NCBI GenBank assembly: GCA_029580855.1
Contig: JAKPQH010000195.1
Coordinates: 1-49,877, forward strand
Length of the DNA: 49,877 nucleotides
Source: a bacterium
GTDB lineage: Bacteria; Methylomirabilota; Methylomirabilia; Methylomirabilales; 2-02-FULL-66-22
Reading direction: 5' to 3'
Shown: in pieces, positions 24,070 through 33,057 of the stretch
How the letters are laid out: each line of letters begins with the position of its first letter
Position numbering within the stretch: the first letter of the stretch is position 1
Program-made: the position numbers and the translations under genes
The notes under the pieces: model-generated
What the model was told of the DNA's origin: nothing
The model's input: only the letters and a program-made list of their open reading frames with translations
Database searches by the model: none

Positions 24070-26868
24070 ATGGTTGATCTCGTTCGCGCCCTGACCCGCC
24101 TTTTCCACTGGGGCCCCGTGACCACAAGTCCGGGTGTCTCGTACGGCCCCGAGACACCCGTGGCGCGGCGCCTTCGCGACCTGGTGGAAGCACGCGTACC
24201 CCCCGCCTTGGAGGACGCGGATCTCCGTGACACCCTGCTTCCGGTCTGTAAGTCGTTCGTGACGGTGGAGCGCGAACGGATCGCGGCCGCCCATCGTCAG
24301 GGCGGCAGCGGGATCGAGATCGTCGGCTTGCACACCGAACTGGTCGACGCGCTGATCTGCCAACTCTTTCGGATGGCCGACGCCAGCGTCGCGGGGAGCG
24401 CCCGCGAGCGCACCGCGGGCTGCGCGGTCGTGGCCCTGGGTGGGTACGGCCGGCGGGAGCTGAATCCCGGCTCCGACGTGGATGTGATGTTCCTGTACCG
24501 GCGCGACGTGGATGCGTATGTCAACGCCGTCCTCCGGCACGTCCTCTATATCCTGTGGGACCTGGGTTTCAGCGTCGGGCACAGCTGCCGATCCCTGGCC
24601 GACGCTCAACGCATGATGGACACGGACCTGACCGCGCGGACCGCCATGCTGGAGGCGCGCCTCCTGGCGGGCCACCACGCCGTATTCGGGGACATGCAGG
24701 AGCGCATCTGGCGCGGCCTCCAAGGCCGACGGGTCCAGCAGTACATCGCCGAGAAGCTGGACGAGCAGAGGCGCCGCCACGAGAAGTTCGGCGGCTCTGT
24801 GTACCTGCAAGAGCCCAACGTCAAGGAGGGGCCGGGCGGGCTGCGCGACTTCCATGTGGCCCTCTGGATCGCCCGGGCGCGGCATCACCTGGCGACGCTC
24901 GCCGACCTCGCGCATCTCGGGCTGCTCACACCCGTGGAGATCGGCCAGTGCGTGCAGGCGTTGGACTTCCTCTTCCGCGTCCGAAGCGAGCTCCACTACC
25001 TCCAGGGCGGGAAGCACGATGTCCTGAATCTTGCGATCCAGGTCCCGGTGGCCGCCAACCTGGGTTTTTCCGAGGGTCCGACGTGCGGGGTCGAACGGTT
25101 CATGCGACAGTACTATCTCCGGGCCGGAGGGCTCCATCAGCTCTCTACGCGGATCATCGAACGGTGCGCGAAGGGGCCCCCCTCCCACGTGGAGGCCGTG
25201 ATGAAGCGGTTGCGGGCGCGGGACATCGGCGACGACTTCGTGGAGCTGAACCGCCAGATCCACATCCTCCCCGCCCAGCGCGACTGCTTCCGCGCCGATC
25301 CGGTTCGACTGCTGAAGATCTTCTGGTACCGGCAGGAGATGGGGTACGACCTGAGCGCCGAAGCCAAAGAGGCGGTCCGTTCCCACCTCGACCTCATCGA
25401 CGCCGATTTCCGCCGGTCGAACCGCGCCTTGGGGTTCTTCCTGGCCATCCTGCGCGCACCGGAGGGCGTGGCCGAGACGCTCCGGCAGATGCACCGGCTG
25501 GGTGTGCTCACCGCCTATATCCCGGAGTTCGCCCGGATCGCCTGCTTGGTGCAGTTCGACTACTACCACCGCTACACGGTGGATGAGCACACCTTCGTCC
25601 TGTTGGACTACCTGGAGTCGCTGCGCAAAACGGACGATCCCCGGCTGCAGGAATTCCGGCGGATCGCCGCTGAACTGCGCAAGCCGGAGATCCTCAAGCT
25701 CGCCATCCTGTTGCACGACATCGGCAAGGGGGAGGGACACGGCCACACCCAGCGCGGCGTCGCCATCGCCGAGACGGTGCTGGCGCGCATGGGCCTTTCG
25801 GCCGGCGACACCGCCGCCGTCGAGTTCCTGGTTGCGCAGCACCTGACCATGGCGCACATCGCCGAGCGGCGGGACCTGGACGACGAGCGCCTGATCATCG
25901 ATTTCGCCCGCCTGGTGGGAAGCGAAGAGCTGCTGCGCATGCTGTATCTCCTCACCTACCTCGACATCAACGCCGTCGGCCCGCACGTGTGGACCGACTG
26001 GAAGGGAACCCTGTTGTGGGAGCTGTTCATCAAAACGCACACCCTGCTGACGCGGGGCGTCCCCGAGGGGGAGGCGGAGCAGCAGCGCGCCCGGAGTCTG
26101 CGGGCGGGGCTGGTGGCGGAGCTGGGCGGCGACTTTGGCGCCGAGGTGGTCGGCCAGCACCTGGCGCTCATGCCCGCCCGCTACGTCCTCACCACGTCCA
26201 GCGCCAAGGTCGCCCAGCATCTCCGCCTGATCGATCGGGTGCGGCGGGGCGAGCCGGTCGCCGTCCACTGGTCCGCGTTCCCGCTGGCCGGGTATTCGGA
26301 GGTGCTGGTGTGCGCCCCCGGCGCACCGGGCCGTTTCACCAGCGTGGTGGGCACGCTGACGGCCCACGGGATCAACATCCTCTCCGCGCAGCTCTTCAGC
26401 CGCGCCGACGGCGTCATGATCCGCGCCTTTCAGGTGAGCGACGGCCGCGGCGCCGCCCCGCAGGACGAGGCGACCTGGCGCCGTTTCGAGCGGGACGTGC
26501 GTGGCGTGATTCTGGGCCAGGCGAGCGCGCGGGACCTGATCAAGGCGCGGCGCCGGGATCTGCTCGCCAAGCCCGTGGCGCGGCTCGACGAGATCCAGAC
26601 CCGCGTGGAGTTCGACAACCTGGTTTCGGACCGCTACACCGTCATCGACATCCGTGCCCAGGATCGTCTGGGGCTTCTCTACGTCATCGCCAGCGTGCTC
26701 TCCGGGCTGGACATCGATGTCACGTTGGCCAAGATCGCCACCGAGGTGGATCAGGCGGTGGACGTGTTCTATGTCACGGAGAAGGACGGGCGCAAGGTGA
26801 CCGAACCGGCGCGGATGGGGGCCATCCGGCAGGCGCTGGTGCACGCCATCGCCGACGGGATCGCCTAG
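24070..26868 (+). CDS. glnD: Bifunctional [protein-PII] uridylyltransferase/uridylyl-removing enzyme
   Basis: 932 residues from ATG 24070. Four-part GlnD: nucleotidyltransferase domain with VALGGYGRRELNPGSDVDV (about residues 122-140, metal aspartates in SDVD), the GlnD-specific helical linker (KEGPGGLRDFH, about 255), a metal-dependent HD hydrolase domain (LLHDIGKGEGHGHTQRG, about 548), and two C-terminal ACT domains (EVLVCAPGAPGRFTSVVGTL, about 745; DIRAQDRLGLLYVIASVL, about 858). It uridylylates or de-uridylylates PII in response to glutamine, setting nitrogen control. No glnB or amtB in the window. The start lacks a clear ribosome site. Confidence 0.95.
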   Translation: MVDLVRALTRLFHWGPVTTSPGVSYGPETPVARRLRDLVEARVPPALEDADLRDTLLPVCKSFVTVERERIAAAHRQGGSGIEIVGLHTELVDALICQLFRMADASVAGSARERTAGCAVVALGGYGRRELNPGSDVDVMFLYRRDVDAYVNAVLRHVLYILWDLGFSVGHSCRSLADAQRMMDTDLTARTAMLEARLLAGHHAVFGDMQERIWRGLQGRRVQQYIAEKLDEQRRRHEKFGGSVYLQEPNVKEGPGGLRDFHVALWIARARHHLATLADLAHLGLLTPVEIGQCVQALDFLFRVRSELHYLQGGKHDVLNLAIQVPVAANLGFSEGPTCGVERFMRQYYLRAGGLHQLSTRIIERCAKGPPSHVEAVMKRLRARDIGDDFVELNRQIHILPAQRDCFRADPVRLLKIFWYRQEMGYDLSAEAKEAVRSHLDLIDADFRRSNRALGFFLAILRAPEGVAETLRQMHRLGVLTAYIPEFARIACLVQFDYYHRYTVDEHTFVLLDYLESLRKTDDPRLQEFRRIAAELRKPEILKLAILLHDIGKGEGHGHTQRGVAIAETVLARMGLSAGDTAAVEFLVAQHLTMAHIAERRDLDDERLIIDFARLVGSEELLRMLYLLTYLDINAVGPHVWTDWKGTLLWELFIKTHTLLTRGVPEGEAEQQRARSLRAGLVAELGGDFGAEVVGQHLALMPARYVLTTSSAKVAQHLRLIDRVRRGEPVAVHWSAFPLAGYSEVLVCAPGAPGRFTSVVGTLTAHGINILSAQLFSRADGVMIRAFQVSDGRGAAPQDEATWRRFERDVRGVILGQASARDLIKARRRDLLAKPVARLDEIQTRVEFDNLVSDRYTVIDIRAQDRLGLLYVIASVLSGLDIDVTLAKIATEVDQAVDVFYVTEKDGRKVTEPARMGAIRQALVHAIADGIA

Positions 26869-26911
26869 CCCGCGGCCCCGCCGACGGCATCCGTGCGCCG
26901 GGATATTTCCC

Positions 26912-26939
26912 TTGACAAGCCCGAGTCGGTTATTAACAT
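26912..26939 (+). promoter_or_regulatory. Predicted sigma-70-type promoter of the pilB operon
   Basis: TTGACA (26912-26917), 16-nt spacer, TAACAT (26934-26939). Start near 26946, leader of about 37 nt to the pilB ATG. The same hexamer pair, with 17-nt spacing, precedes gap. Confidence 0.65.
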
Positions 26940-26982
26940 GTGAACGCGCTTGCGCGCGACGCGCGGACGCCGAAGGAGAGCT

Positions 26983-28686
26983 ATGGCAGCGGGTGCCGTT
27001 CGCCTTGGTGACATGCTGGTCAAGGCGACGCTGATCACGCGGGAGCAGCTGAACCAGGCGCTGCAGCAGCAGCAGACTGCGGGTGGGCGCATCGGCACCA
27101 ACCTCGTCAAGCTGGGCTTCATCAGCGAAGACGACATCACGTCGTTCCTGAGCCGGCAGTACGGCGTCCCCTCCATCAACCTGTCCCATTTCGAGATCGA
27201 CGGGACCGTCATCAAGCTCATCCCGGCCGAGATCGCACAAAAACACCAGGTGATTCCCATCAATCGCACCGGAAACATCCTCACCGTGGCCATGGCGGAC
27301 CCGAGCAACATCTTTGCCATCGACGACGTCAAGTTCATGACCGGCTTCAAGGTCGAGCCTGTGGTGGCCGCGGAGACGTCCATCCGGAACGCCATCAACA
27401 AGTACTACGATTCGGCCGGCATGGTCGAAGACATCATGAAGACGTTCGATGACAAGGACGTGGAGGCGCTCAAGGACGAGGAGGAGGGCGTCAACGCCGC
27501 CGAGCTGGGCAAGGCCGCCGAGGATGCCCCGGTCGTCAAGCTGGTGAACCTGATCCTGACCGACGCCATCAAGAAGTCGGCGTCGGACATCCACATCGAG
27601 CCGTACGAGAAATCCTTCCGCGTGCGCTACCGCATCGACGGTGTCCTCTACGATGTCATGCAGCCCCCCCTTCGACTGCGGGCCGCCATCACCTCGCGCG
27701 TCAAGATCATGGCCCAGCTCGACATCGCCGAGCGGCGCTTGCCGCAGGACGGTCGCATCAAGATCAAGATGGCCGGGCGCGAGATGGACTACCGGGTCTC
27801 CACCCTGCCTACGCTGTTCGGGGAAAAGGTCGTCCTGCGTTTGCTCGACAAGGGTAACCTGCAGCTCGACATGACCAAGCTGGGCTTCGGACCCGAAGCC
27901 CTGGCGGACTTCGAGAGCGGTCTCCTGCTGCCGTACGGCATGGTCCTGGTGACGGGCCCCACCGGCTCGGGCAAGACCACCACCCTCTACTCGGCGCTCA
28001 ACCGTCTCAACACCATCGACACCAACATCATGACCGCCGAGGACCCGGTGGAGTTCAACCTCGCCGGCATCAACCAGGTGCAGACCAAGGCGGAGATCGG
28101 GCTCACCTTCGCCGCCGCCCTCCGCTCGTTCTTGCGCCAGGATCCCGACGTGATCATGGTCGGCGAGATCCGCGATTACGAGACCGCGGAGATCGGTGTC
28201 AAGGCCGCCCTCACCGGCCACCTCGTCCTCTCCACACTGCACACCAACGACGCGCCCAGCACCATCAGCCGGCTCCTGAACATGGGCGTGGAGCCGTTCC
28301 TGGTCTCGGCCTCCACCAACGTCATCGTGGCCCAGCGCCTGGCCCGTCGCATCTGCCAGTCCTGCAAGGAGATCGTCCCGCTCCCGCCCCAGGCGCTGGT
28401 GAACGTCGGCTTCAGCCCGGAGGAGGCCAAGACCCTCAAGCCCTCCAAAGGCAAGGGGTGCATGGCCTGCAGCGAGACGGGTTACAAGGGGCGCGTGGCG
28501 CTCTACGAGGTGATGCTGATCAAGGAGAATATCAAAGAGGCCATCCTGCAAGGCGCATCGGCGCTGGAGTTGCGCGAACTGGGGCGGAAGAACGGCATGC
28601 AGACCCTCCGCGAGGCCGGCCTGCAGAAGATCCGCGAAGGCATGACCACCGTGGAAGAGGTCTTGCGCGTCACCACCGGTCATTAA
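26983..28686 (+). CDS. pilB: Type IV pilus assembly ATPase PilB (GspE/PulE family)
   Basis: 567 residues, cytoplasmic hexameric motor that powers pilus extension. N-terminal MshEN-type domain (RLGDMLVKATLITREQL, KLGFISEDDITSFLSRQYGVP), then the ATPase core: SDIHIEPYEKSFRVRYRIDG, Walker A GPTGSGKTTTLYSALN (about residue 325), AEDPVEFNLAGINQVQ (Asp box), FLRQDPDVIMVGEIRDYETA (Walker B), and HLVLSTLHTNDA (His box). A zinc tetracysteine motif is formed by CQSCKE and CMACSETGYKGR. ATG 26983 follows AAGGAGAG. First gene of the pil locus. Confidence 0.97.
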   Translation: MAAGAVRLGDMLVKATLITREQLNQALQQQQTAGGRIGTNLVKLGFISEDDITSFLSRQYGVPSINLSHFEIDGTVIKLIPAEIAQKHQVIPINRTGNILTVAMADPSNIFAIDDVKFMTGFKVEPVVAAETSIRNAINKYYDSAGMVEDIMKTFDDKDVEALKDEEEGVNAAELGKAAEDAPVVKLVNLILTDAIKKSASDIHIEPYEKSFRVRYRIDGVLYDVMQPPLRLRAAITSRVKIMAQLDIAERRLPQDGRIKIKMAGREMDYRVSTLPTLFGEKVVLRLLDKGNLQLDMTKLGFGPEALADFESGLLLPYGMVLVTGPTGSGKTTTLYSALNRLNTIDTNIMTAEDPVEFNLAGINQVQTKAEIGLTFAAALRSFLRQDPDVIMVGEIRDYETAEIGVKAALTGHLVLSTLHTNDAPSTISRLLNMGVEPFLVSASTNVIVAQRLARRICQSCKEIVPLPPQALVNVGFSPEEAKTLKPSKGKGCMACSETGYKGRVALYEVMLIKENIKEAILQGASALELRELGRKNGMQTLREAGLQKIREGMTTVEEVLRVTTGH

Positions 28687-28737
28687 CCCTCAACCCAACA
28701 GCCTGCTCGGCACGGGAACTGGAGCGCGGTCACCGCT

Positions 28738-29823
28738 ATGCCAAACCTGCACGAACTGCTCAAAGAGATGATCGACAAGGGGGCCTCCGACCTCCACATC
28801 ACGACCGGAATCCCCCCCATGATCCGCCTGCACGGTCACGTGGCCCCCGTGGGAACCACGCCCCTGAACCCGGCGGAAACGAAGAGCATGGCGTACAGCA
28901 TCCTGACCGAGGCGCAGAAGCAGAAGTTCGAGGAGCAGTGGGAGCTGGACCTGTCCTTCGGCGTCAAGGGCCTGAGCCGGTTCCGCGCCAACGTCTTCAT
29001 GCAGCGGGGGGCGGTGGCGGTGGCGATCCGCACCATCCCGTACAAGATCATGACCTTCGAGGAGCTGGGGCTCCCCCCGGTCGTGGCGGAGCTGTGCGAG
29101 CGGCCCAAGGGGCTCATCCTGGTGACCGGCCCGACCGGCTCGGGCAAGTCCACCACCCTCGCCACGATGATCGACAAGATCAACCGGGAACGGGCGGAGC
29201 ACATCATCACCATCGAGGACCCCATCGAGTTCGTGCACCAGCACAAGAAGTGCGTCGTCAACCAGCGCGAGCTGAACTCGGATACCCGCTCCTTTAAATC
29301 CGCCCTCAAGTCGGTCCTGCGCGAGGACCCGGACAAGGTCCTCGTCGGCGAGATGCGCGACCTGGAGACCATCGAGGCGGCGCTGACCATCGCCGAAACG
29401 GGTCACCTCACCTTTGCGACGCTGCACACCAACTCCGCCGTCCAGACCATCAACCGGATCATCGACGTCTTCCCCCCCCACCAGCAGCCGCAGGTCCGCG
29501 CGCAGCTCTCCTTCACGCTGGAGGGGGTCATGTGCCAGATGCTCCTGCCCCGAGCCAACGGGCAAGGGCGGGTGCTGGTGCTCGAGATCATGATCCCCAA
29601 CGCGGCCATCCGGAACCTGATCCGCGAGGACAAGCTGCATCAGGTCTACAGCATGATGCAGGCGGGGAAAGAGCGTTCCGGGATGCAGACCATGAACGAG
29701 TCCCTGCTGCAGCACTACCTCCGCCGATCCATCACCATGGAGCAGGCGCTGAGTGCCTCGACCATGCCGGAGGAGCTCACCCAGATGATCCACCGGACTC
29801 AAGGCCAGGCGGCACGACGCTGA
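28738..29823 (+). CDS. pilT: Type IV pilus retraction ATPase PilT
   Basis: 361 residues, normal for PilT. N-terminal LHELLKEMIDKGASDLHITTG, Walker A GPTGSGKSTTLATMIDKIN (about residue 130), Asp box TIEDPIEFVHQHKKCVVNQRE, Walker B LREDPDKVLVGEMRDLETIE, His box HLTFATLHTNSA, and the PilT-specific C-terminal AIRNLIREDKLHQVYSMMQ needed for retraction. Drives pilus depolymerisation and twitching. 51 nt after pilB. Confidence 0.97.
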   Translation: MPNLHELLKEMIDKGASDLHITTGIPPMIRLHGHVAPVGTTPLNPAETKSMAYSILTEAQKQKFEEQWELDLSFGVKGLSRFRANVFMQRGAVAVAIRTIPYKIMTFEELGLPPVVAELCERPKGLILVTGPTGSGKSTTLATMIDKINRERAEHIITIEDPIEFVHQHKKCVVNQRELNSDTRSFKSALKSVLREDPDKVLVGEMRDLETIEAALTIAETGHLTFATLHTNSAVQTINRIIDVFPPHQQPQVRAQLSFTLEGVMCQMLLPRANGQGRVLVLEIMIPNAAIRNLIREDKLHQVYSMMQAGKERSGMQTMNESLLQHYLRRSITMEQALSASTMPEELTQMIHRTQGQAARR

Positions 29824-29838
29824 TTGGAGGAACCCCCA

Positions 29839-31044
29839 ATGGCGGTCTTTGTGTTTTCCGGACGGACCCGGGGCGGCCAGACGATCACCGGTGAGATGGA
29901 GGCGGCCAACCGCGAGGCGGTCGTGGCGCGCCTGCGCTCGCAACAGGTCATTGCCACCGCGGTGCGCAGCAAGCCCCGGGACATCACGATTCCCGGGATG
30001 GCGGCCAAGGTTTCGGACAAGGACATCGTGGTGTTCACCCGCCAGTTCGCCACGATGATCGACGCGGGTCTGCCGCTGGTCCAATGCCTGGAAATCCTGG
30101 CGGCCCAGCAGGACAACAAGACGCTCAAGAAGACGCTCACCGAGATTCGCCAGTCCGTGGAAGGCGGGTCGACGTTTGCCGCGGCGCTGAAGCAGCATCC
30201 CAAGATCTTCAGCTCGCTCTACGCCAACATGGTGGAAGCCGGCGAGGCCGGAGGTATCCTGGACACCATCCTCAACCGATTGGCCGGCTACATGGAAAAG
30301 GCCATGGGTCTGAAAAAAAAGGTCAAGTCGGCGATGATCTATCCGACCACCATCGTCACGGTGGCGGTGGTGGTGGTGATCTTTCTCTTGGTCTTCGTCA
30401 TCCCGACCTTCAAGGCGATGTTCGAGGGCTTCGGCGCCGCCCTCCCGTTGCCGACCCAGATCGTCCTGGAGCTTTCCCGCATCGTCCGGAGCTATTTCGT
30501 GGTGGGGATCGCCGCTCTCGCGGGCGTCGTCGTCGCCCTCCGGTGGTGGTACGGGACAGCCTCGGGCCGGACCAACATCGACCGTCTGCTCCTGCGACTG
30601 CCGATCATCGGAATCCTGATCCGGAAAGTCGCGGTGGCGAAATTCACCCGGACGCTGGGCACGCTGATCAGCAGCGGCGTGGCCATCCTCGACGGTCTGG
30701 ACATCACGGCCCGGACCGCGGGCAACAAGATCGTGGAGATGGCCGTCTTCAAGACGCGCGCCTCCATCGCCGAGGGCAAGACGATCGCCGAGCCCCTGCG
30801 GGCGTCCGGCGTGTTCCCGCCCATGGTGGTGCAGATGATCGCGGTGGGAGAGCAGACCGGAGCGCTGGACGCCATGCTGGGGAAGATCGCGGACTTCTAC
30901 GACGAGGAGGTGGACACGGCCGTGGCGAACCTCACGTCGCTCCTGGAGCCCCTGCTGATGGTGTTTCTGGGTGTCGTGGTCGGCGGCGTGGTCATCGCCA
31001 TGTACCTCCCCATCTTCAAGCTCGTGACGGTCGTCGGGCGGTAA
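29839..31044 (+). CDS. pilC: Type IV pilus inner-membrane platform protein PilC
   Basis: 401 residues with two T2SSF (GspF) domains. First copy at about 60-185 (FTRQFATMIDAGLPLVQCLEIL ... MVEAGEAGGILDTILNRLA), second at about 270-395 (FTRTLGTLISSGVAILDGLDI ... VGEQTGALDAMLGKIADFYDEEV). Three membrane segments: about 170-200 (VVVVIFLLVFVIPTF), 220-240, and near the C-terminus. It couples the PilB/PilT motors to the growing fibre. ATG 29839 follows TTGGAGGAA. Confidence 0.96.
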   Translation: MAVFVFSGRTRGGQTITGEMEAANREAVVARLRSQQVIATAVRSKPRDITIPGMAAKVSDKDIVVFTRQFATMIDAGLPLVQCLEILAAQQDNKTLKKTLTEIRQSVEGGSTFAAALKQHPKIFSSLYANMVEAGEAGGILDTILNRLAGYMEKAMGLKKKVKSAMIYPTTIVTVAVVVVIFLLVFVIPTFKAMFEGFGAALPLPTQIVLELSRIVRSYFVVGIAALAGVVVALRWWYGTASGRTNIDRLLLRLPIIGILIRKVAVAKFTRTLGTLISSGVAILDGLDITARTAGNKIVEMAVFKTRASIAEGKTIAEPLRASGVFPPMVVQMIAVGEQTGALDAMLGKIADFYDEEVDTAVANLTSLLEPLLMVFLGVVVGGVVIAMYLPIFKLVTVVGR

Positions 31045-31114
31045 GGCCGTCGGACGCCGCGTTGTGCTGGGGGCCGCCGCGCGCGGCCCCCGTTGTCCTT
31101 TGGGGAGCCCGGCA

Positions 31115-33004
31115 GTGACGACGGAGCCGCGCAAGGGCGCTCCACGCGCCTCGACGGGCATGCTGGCCAAGCTGAAGTGGATGATCGGGCTGCGCCTCTT
31201 GCTCGCCTCGGCCCTGCTGGGGTCCGCCGTCGCGCTCGACCTGCACGACCGCCTGCCCTTCCCGACCGCCCCTCTCTACGGGCTCCTGGCCGTCACCTTC
31301 GGGCTGTCGCTGGCGTATGCCGTGGCCCTGCGCAGCCAGCGCTGGCTCCTCGGGCAGGGGGTGGCCCAGCTGACCCTCGACCTGGCGCTGGTGAGCCTGC
31401 TGGTCCACTTCACCGGGGGTCTCGACTCGGTGTTTCCCTTCATGTACATCTTCGTCGTCTTCGCCGCCGCCGCCGTCATCGAGCGCCCGGGCGGTCTGAT
31501 CGCCGGCGTTCTCAGCGGACTCCTGTACGCCACGCTGGTGGCGGCCGAGTGGATGCAGGTCATCCGCCCGGTGGATTTCGCCGGGGGGCTCGCTCTCCAC
31601 AGATCCGCCGGGTACGCGGCGTACCAGGTCGTGATCCACGCCGTGGCGTTTCTGGCCGTGGCCGTCCTGAGCAGTCACCTCGCCTACCGGCTCCGGCAGA
31701 CCGGACAGGAGTTGGAGCGGCGCGGGCTGGACCTCCGGAATCTGCAAACCCTCCACCAGGCCATCGTCTCCAACATCAGCAGCGGCCTGATGACGCTCGA
31801 CCTCGAAGGGCGCGTGGTCTCTTTCAACGAGGCGGCCGAGCGCATTACCGGTTACACCTTTGCGGCGCTGCGGGACCGCTCGTGGCAGGAGAGCCCCTTC
31901 GCGGGCTGCCCGCCCATGGCGGAATTCTTCGCCAACCCGGCGGTGCCGCCGACAAACGCGGTGGCGGAGATCGGTTTACAGCGTGGGGACGGGCGCGTGA
32001 TCCCCGTCGGATTCTCCTGCTCGCCGCTCCGGCAAGCCGACGGGACGGCCGCCGGACTCGTGGCGATCTTTCAGGACCTCACCGAGCGCAAGCGCGTGGA
32101 GGAACAGCTGCGGCGGGCGGACCGCCTGGCGGCCCTGGGACAGCTCGCGGCGAATATCGCCCACGAGGTGCGGAACCCCTTGGCGGCCATCAGCGGCGCG
32201 GTGGAGCTCCTCCGCGACGACCTCACGCCGACCGGGTCCAATCGGCGGCTTCTCGACATGCTTCTCGGCGAGGCGCACCGTCTGAAGTTCATCACCGGCC
32301 AGTTTCTGGACTTCGCGAAGCCGCAATCGCTCCTGTTTCGCCCCTGCGCGGTCCGATCGCTGGCGGAAGAGACTCTCCGGTTACTCGAACAAAGCGGCGA
32401 GTGGCATAAGCGGACGCGGTGGACGGTGCGCGACGAGGCGCCGGACACCCTGGTCCTTGCCGACGCCGACCAGTTCCGTCAGGTCGTGTGGAACCTCTGC
32501 CTGAACGCCGTTCAGGCCATGCCCGACGGGGGTACGCTGACCGTCGCCATCCGCACCTCGACGCCCGATGCCCGGGTGGTTGCCACGGCCCCGCGCGCGT
32601 CGGCCGGTCCGCCCGCGCCCCCCGCCGACCGCGCGGGCGTGCCGCGGCTCGCCGGCGAACCGGCGTCGCGCGAGTGGGTCGAGATCGCATTCCAGGACAC
32701 GGGGAAGGGTATGACGCCGGCGGAGCTCCAGCGGGTTTTCGATCCGTTTTTCACGACGCGCCCGTCGGGAACCGGCCTGGGGCTCGCCATCGCCCGCAAG
32801 ATCCTGGACAGCATGGGCGGCCACATCGGGGTCGAGAGCTCCATCGGGGTCGGGACCACGTTCCGCGTCTGGCTCCGGCGGGCCCTGCGGAGCGTCGACG
32901 ACCGACCACACAACCCGCGCCCACGGGACCACAGAGTGGACAGCGACCAGACCACGGACCCCGGGACAACAGACCGCGCGGGGTCGGGAGTCCGTAGTCA
33001 GTAG
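31115..33004 (+). CDS. pilS: PilS-type membrane sensor histidine kinase
   Basis: 629 residues from GTG 31115, preceded by GGGGAG. Six N-terminal membrane segments (about 20-190) as in PilS, a PAS domain (about 215-325; LDLEGRVVSFNEAAERITGYT), HisKA with phospho-acceptor His near 350 in NIAHEVRNPLAAISGAVELL, and HATPase with N box WNLCLNAVQAMPDGG, DTGKGM, FDPFFTTRPSGTGLGLAIA. Two oddities: a 45-residue Ala/Pro-rich insertion between the N box and the G1 box, and a 35-residue hydrophilic tail encoded inside a GTC-heptad repeat. Senses an unknown membrane signal (pilin level in Pseudomonas) and phosphorylates PilR. Confidence 0.92.
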   Translation: MTTEPRKGAPRASTGMLAKLKWMIGLRLLLASALLGSAVALDLHDRLPFPTAPLYGLLAVTFGLSLAYAVALRSQRWLLGQGVAQLTLDLALVSLLVHFTGGLDSVFPFMYIFVVFAAAAVIERPGGLIAGVLSGLLYATLVAAEWMQVIRPVDFAGGLALHRSAGYAAYQVVIHAVAFLAVAVLSSHLAYRLRQTGQELERRGLDLRNLQTLHQAIVSNISSGLMTLDLEGRVVSFNEAAERITGYTFAALRDRSWQESPFAGCPPMAEFFANPAVPPTNAVAEIGLQRGDGRVIPVGFSCSPLRQADGTAAGLVAIFQDLTERKRVEEQLRRADRLAALGQLAANIAHEVRNPLAAISGAVELLRDDLTPTGSNRRLLDMLLGEAHRLKFITGQFLDFAKPQSLLFRPCAVRSLAEETLRLLEQSGEWHKRTRWTVRDEAPDTLVLADADQFRQVVWNLCLNAVQAMPDGGTLTVAIRTSTPDARVVATAPRASAGPPAPPADRAGVPRLAGEPASREWVEIAFQDTGKGMTPAELQRVFDPFFTTRPSGTGLGLAIARKILDSMGGHIGVESSIGVGTTFRVWLRRALRSVDDRPHNPRPRDHRVDSDQTTDPGTTDRAGSGVRSQ

Positions 33005-33046
33005 GCCGTGGTCGGTGGTCCCGTCGTCAGCAGTCCGTCGCCAGTC
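32905..33046. repeat. Bidirectional GTC-headed heptad island between pilS and pilR
   Basis: From 32990 to 33046 the plus strand is a degenerate 7-bp tandem: GTCCGTA, GTCAGTA, GGCCGTG, GTCGGTG, GTCCCGT(C), GTCAGCA, GTCCGTC, GCCAGTC. The preceding stretch (about 32905-32975) carries similar units in the opposite orientation (GTCTGTT, GTCCCGG, GGTCCGTG on the minus strand). GGGACCAC and GTGGTCCC form an inverted pair across it. The pilS reading frame ends inside the island at 33004. Confidence 0.75.
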
Positions 33047-33057
33047 ATGAGGCTGCC

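Noticed and set aside
23947..28683. A continuous minus-strand open frame of about 1578 codons antisense to glnD and pilB
   Set aside because: It is His/Gly/Val-rich shadow text of a kind common opposite GC-rich genes, has no domain I recognise, and the plus strand has full-length glnD and pilB.
28690..31170. A long minus-strand open frame opposite pilT and pilC
   Set aside because: Antisense shadow of two clear, conserved genes; composition is not protein-like.
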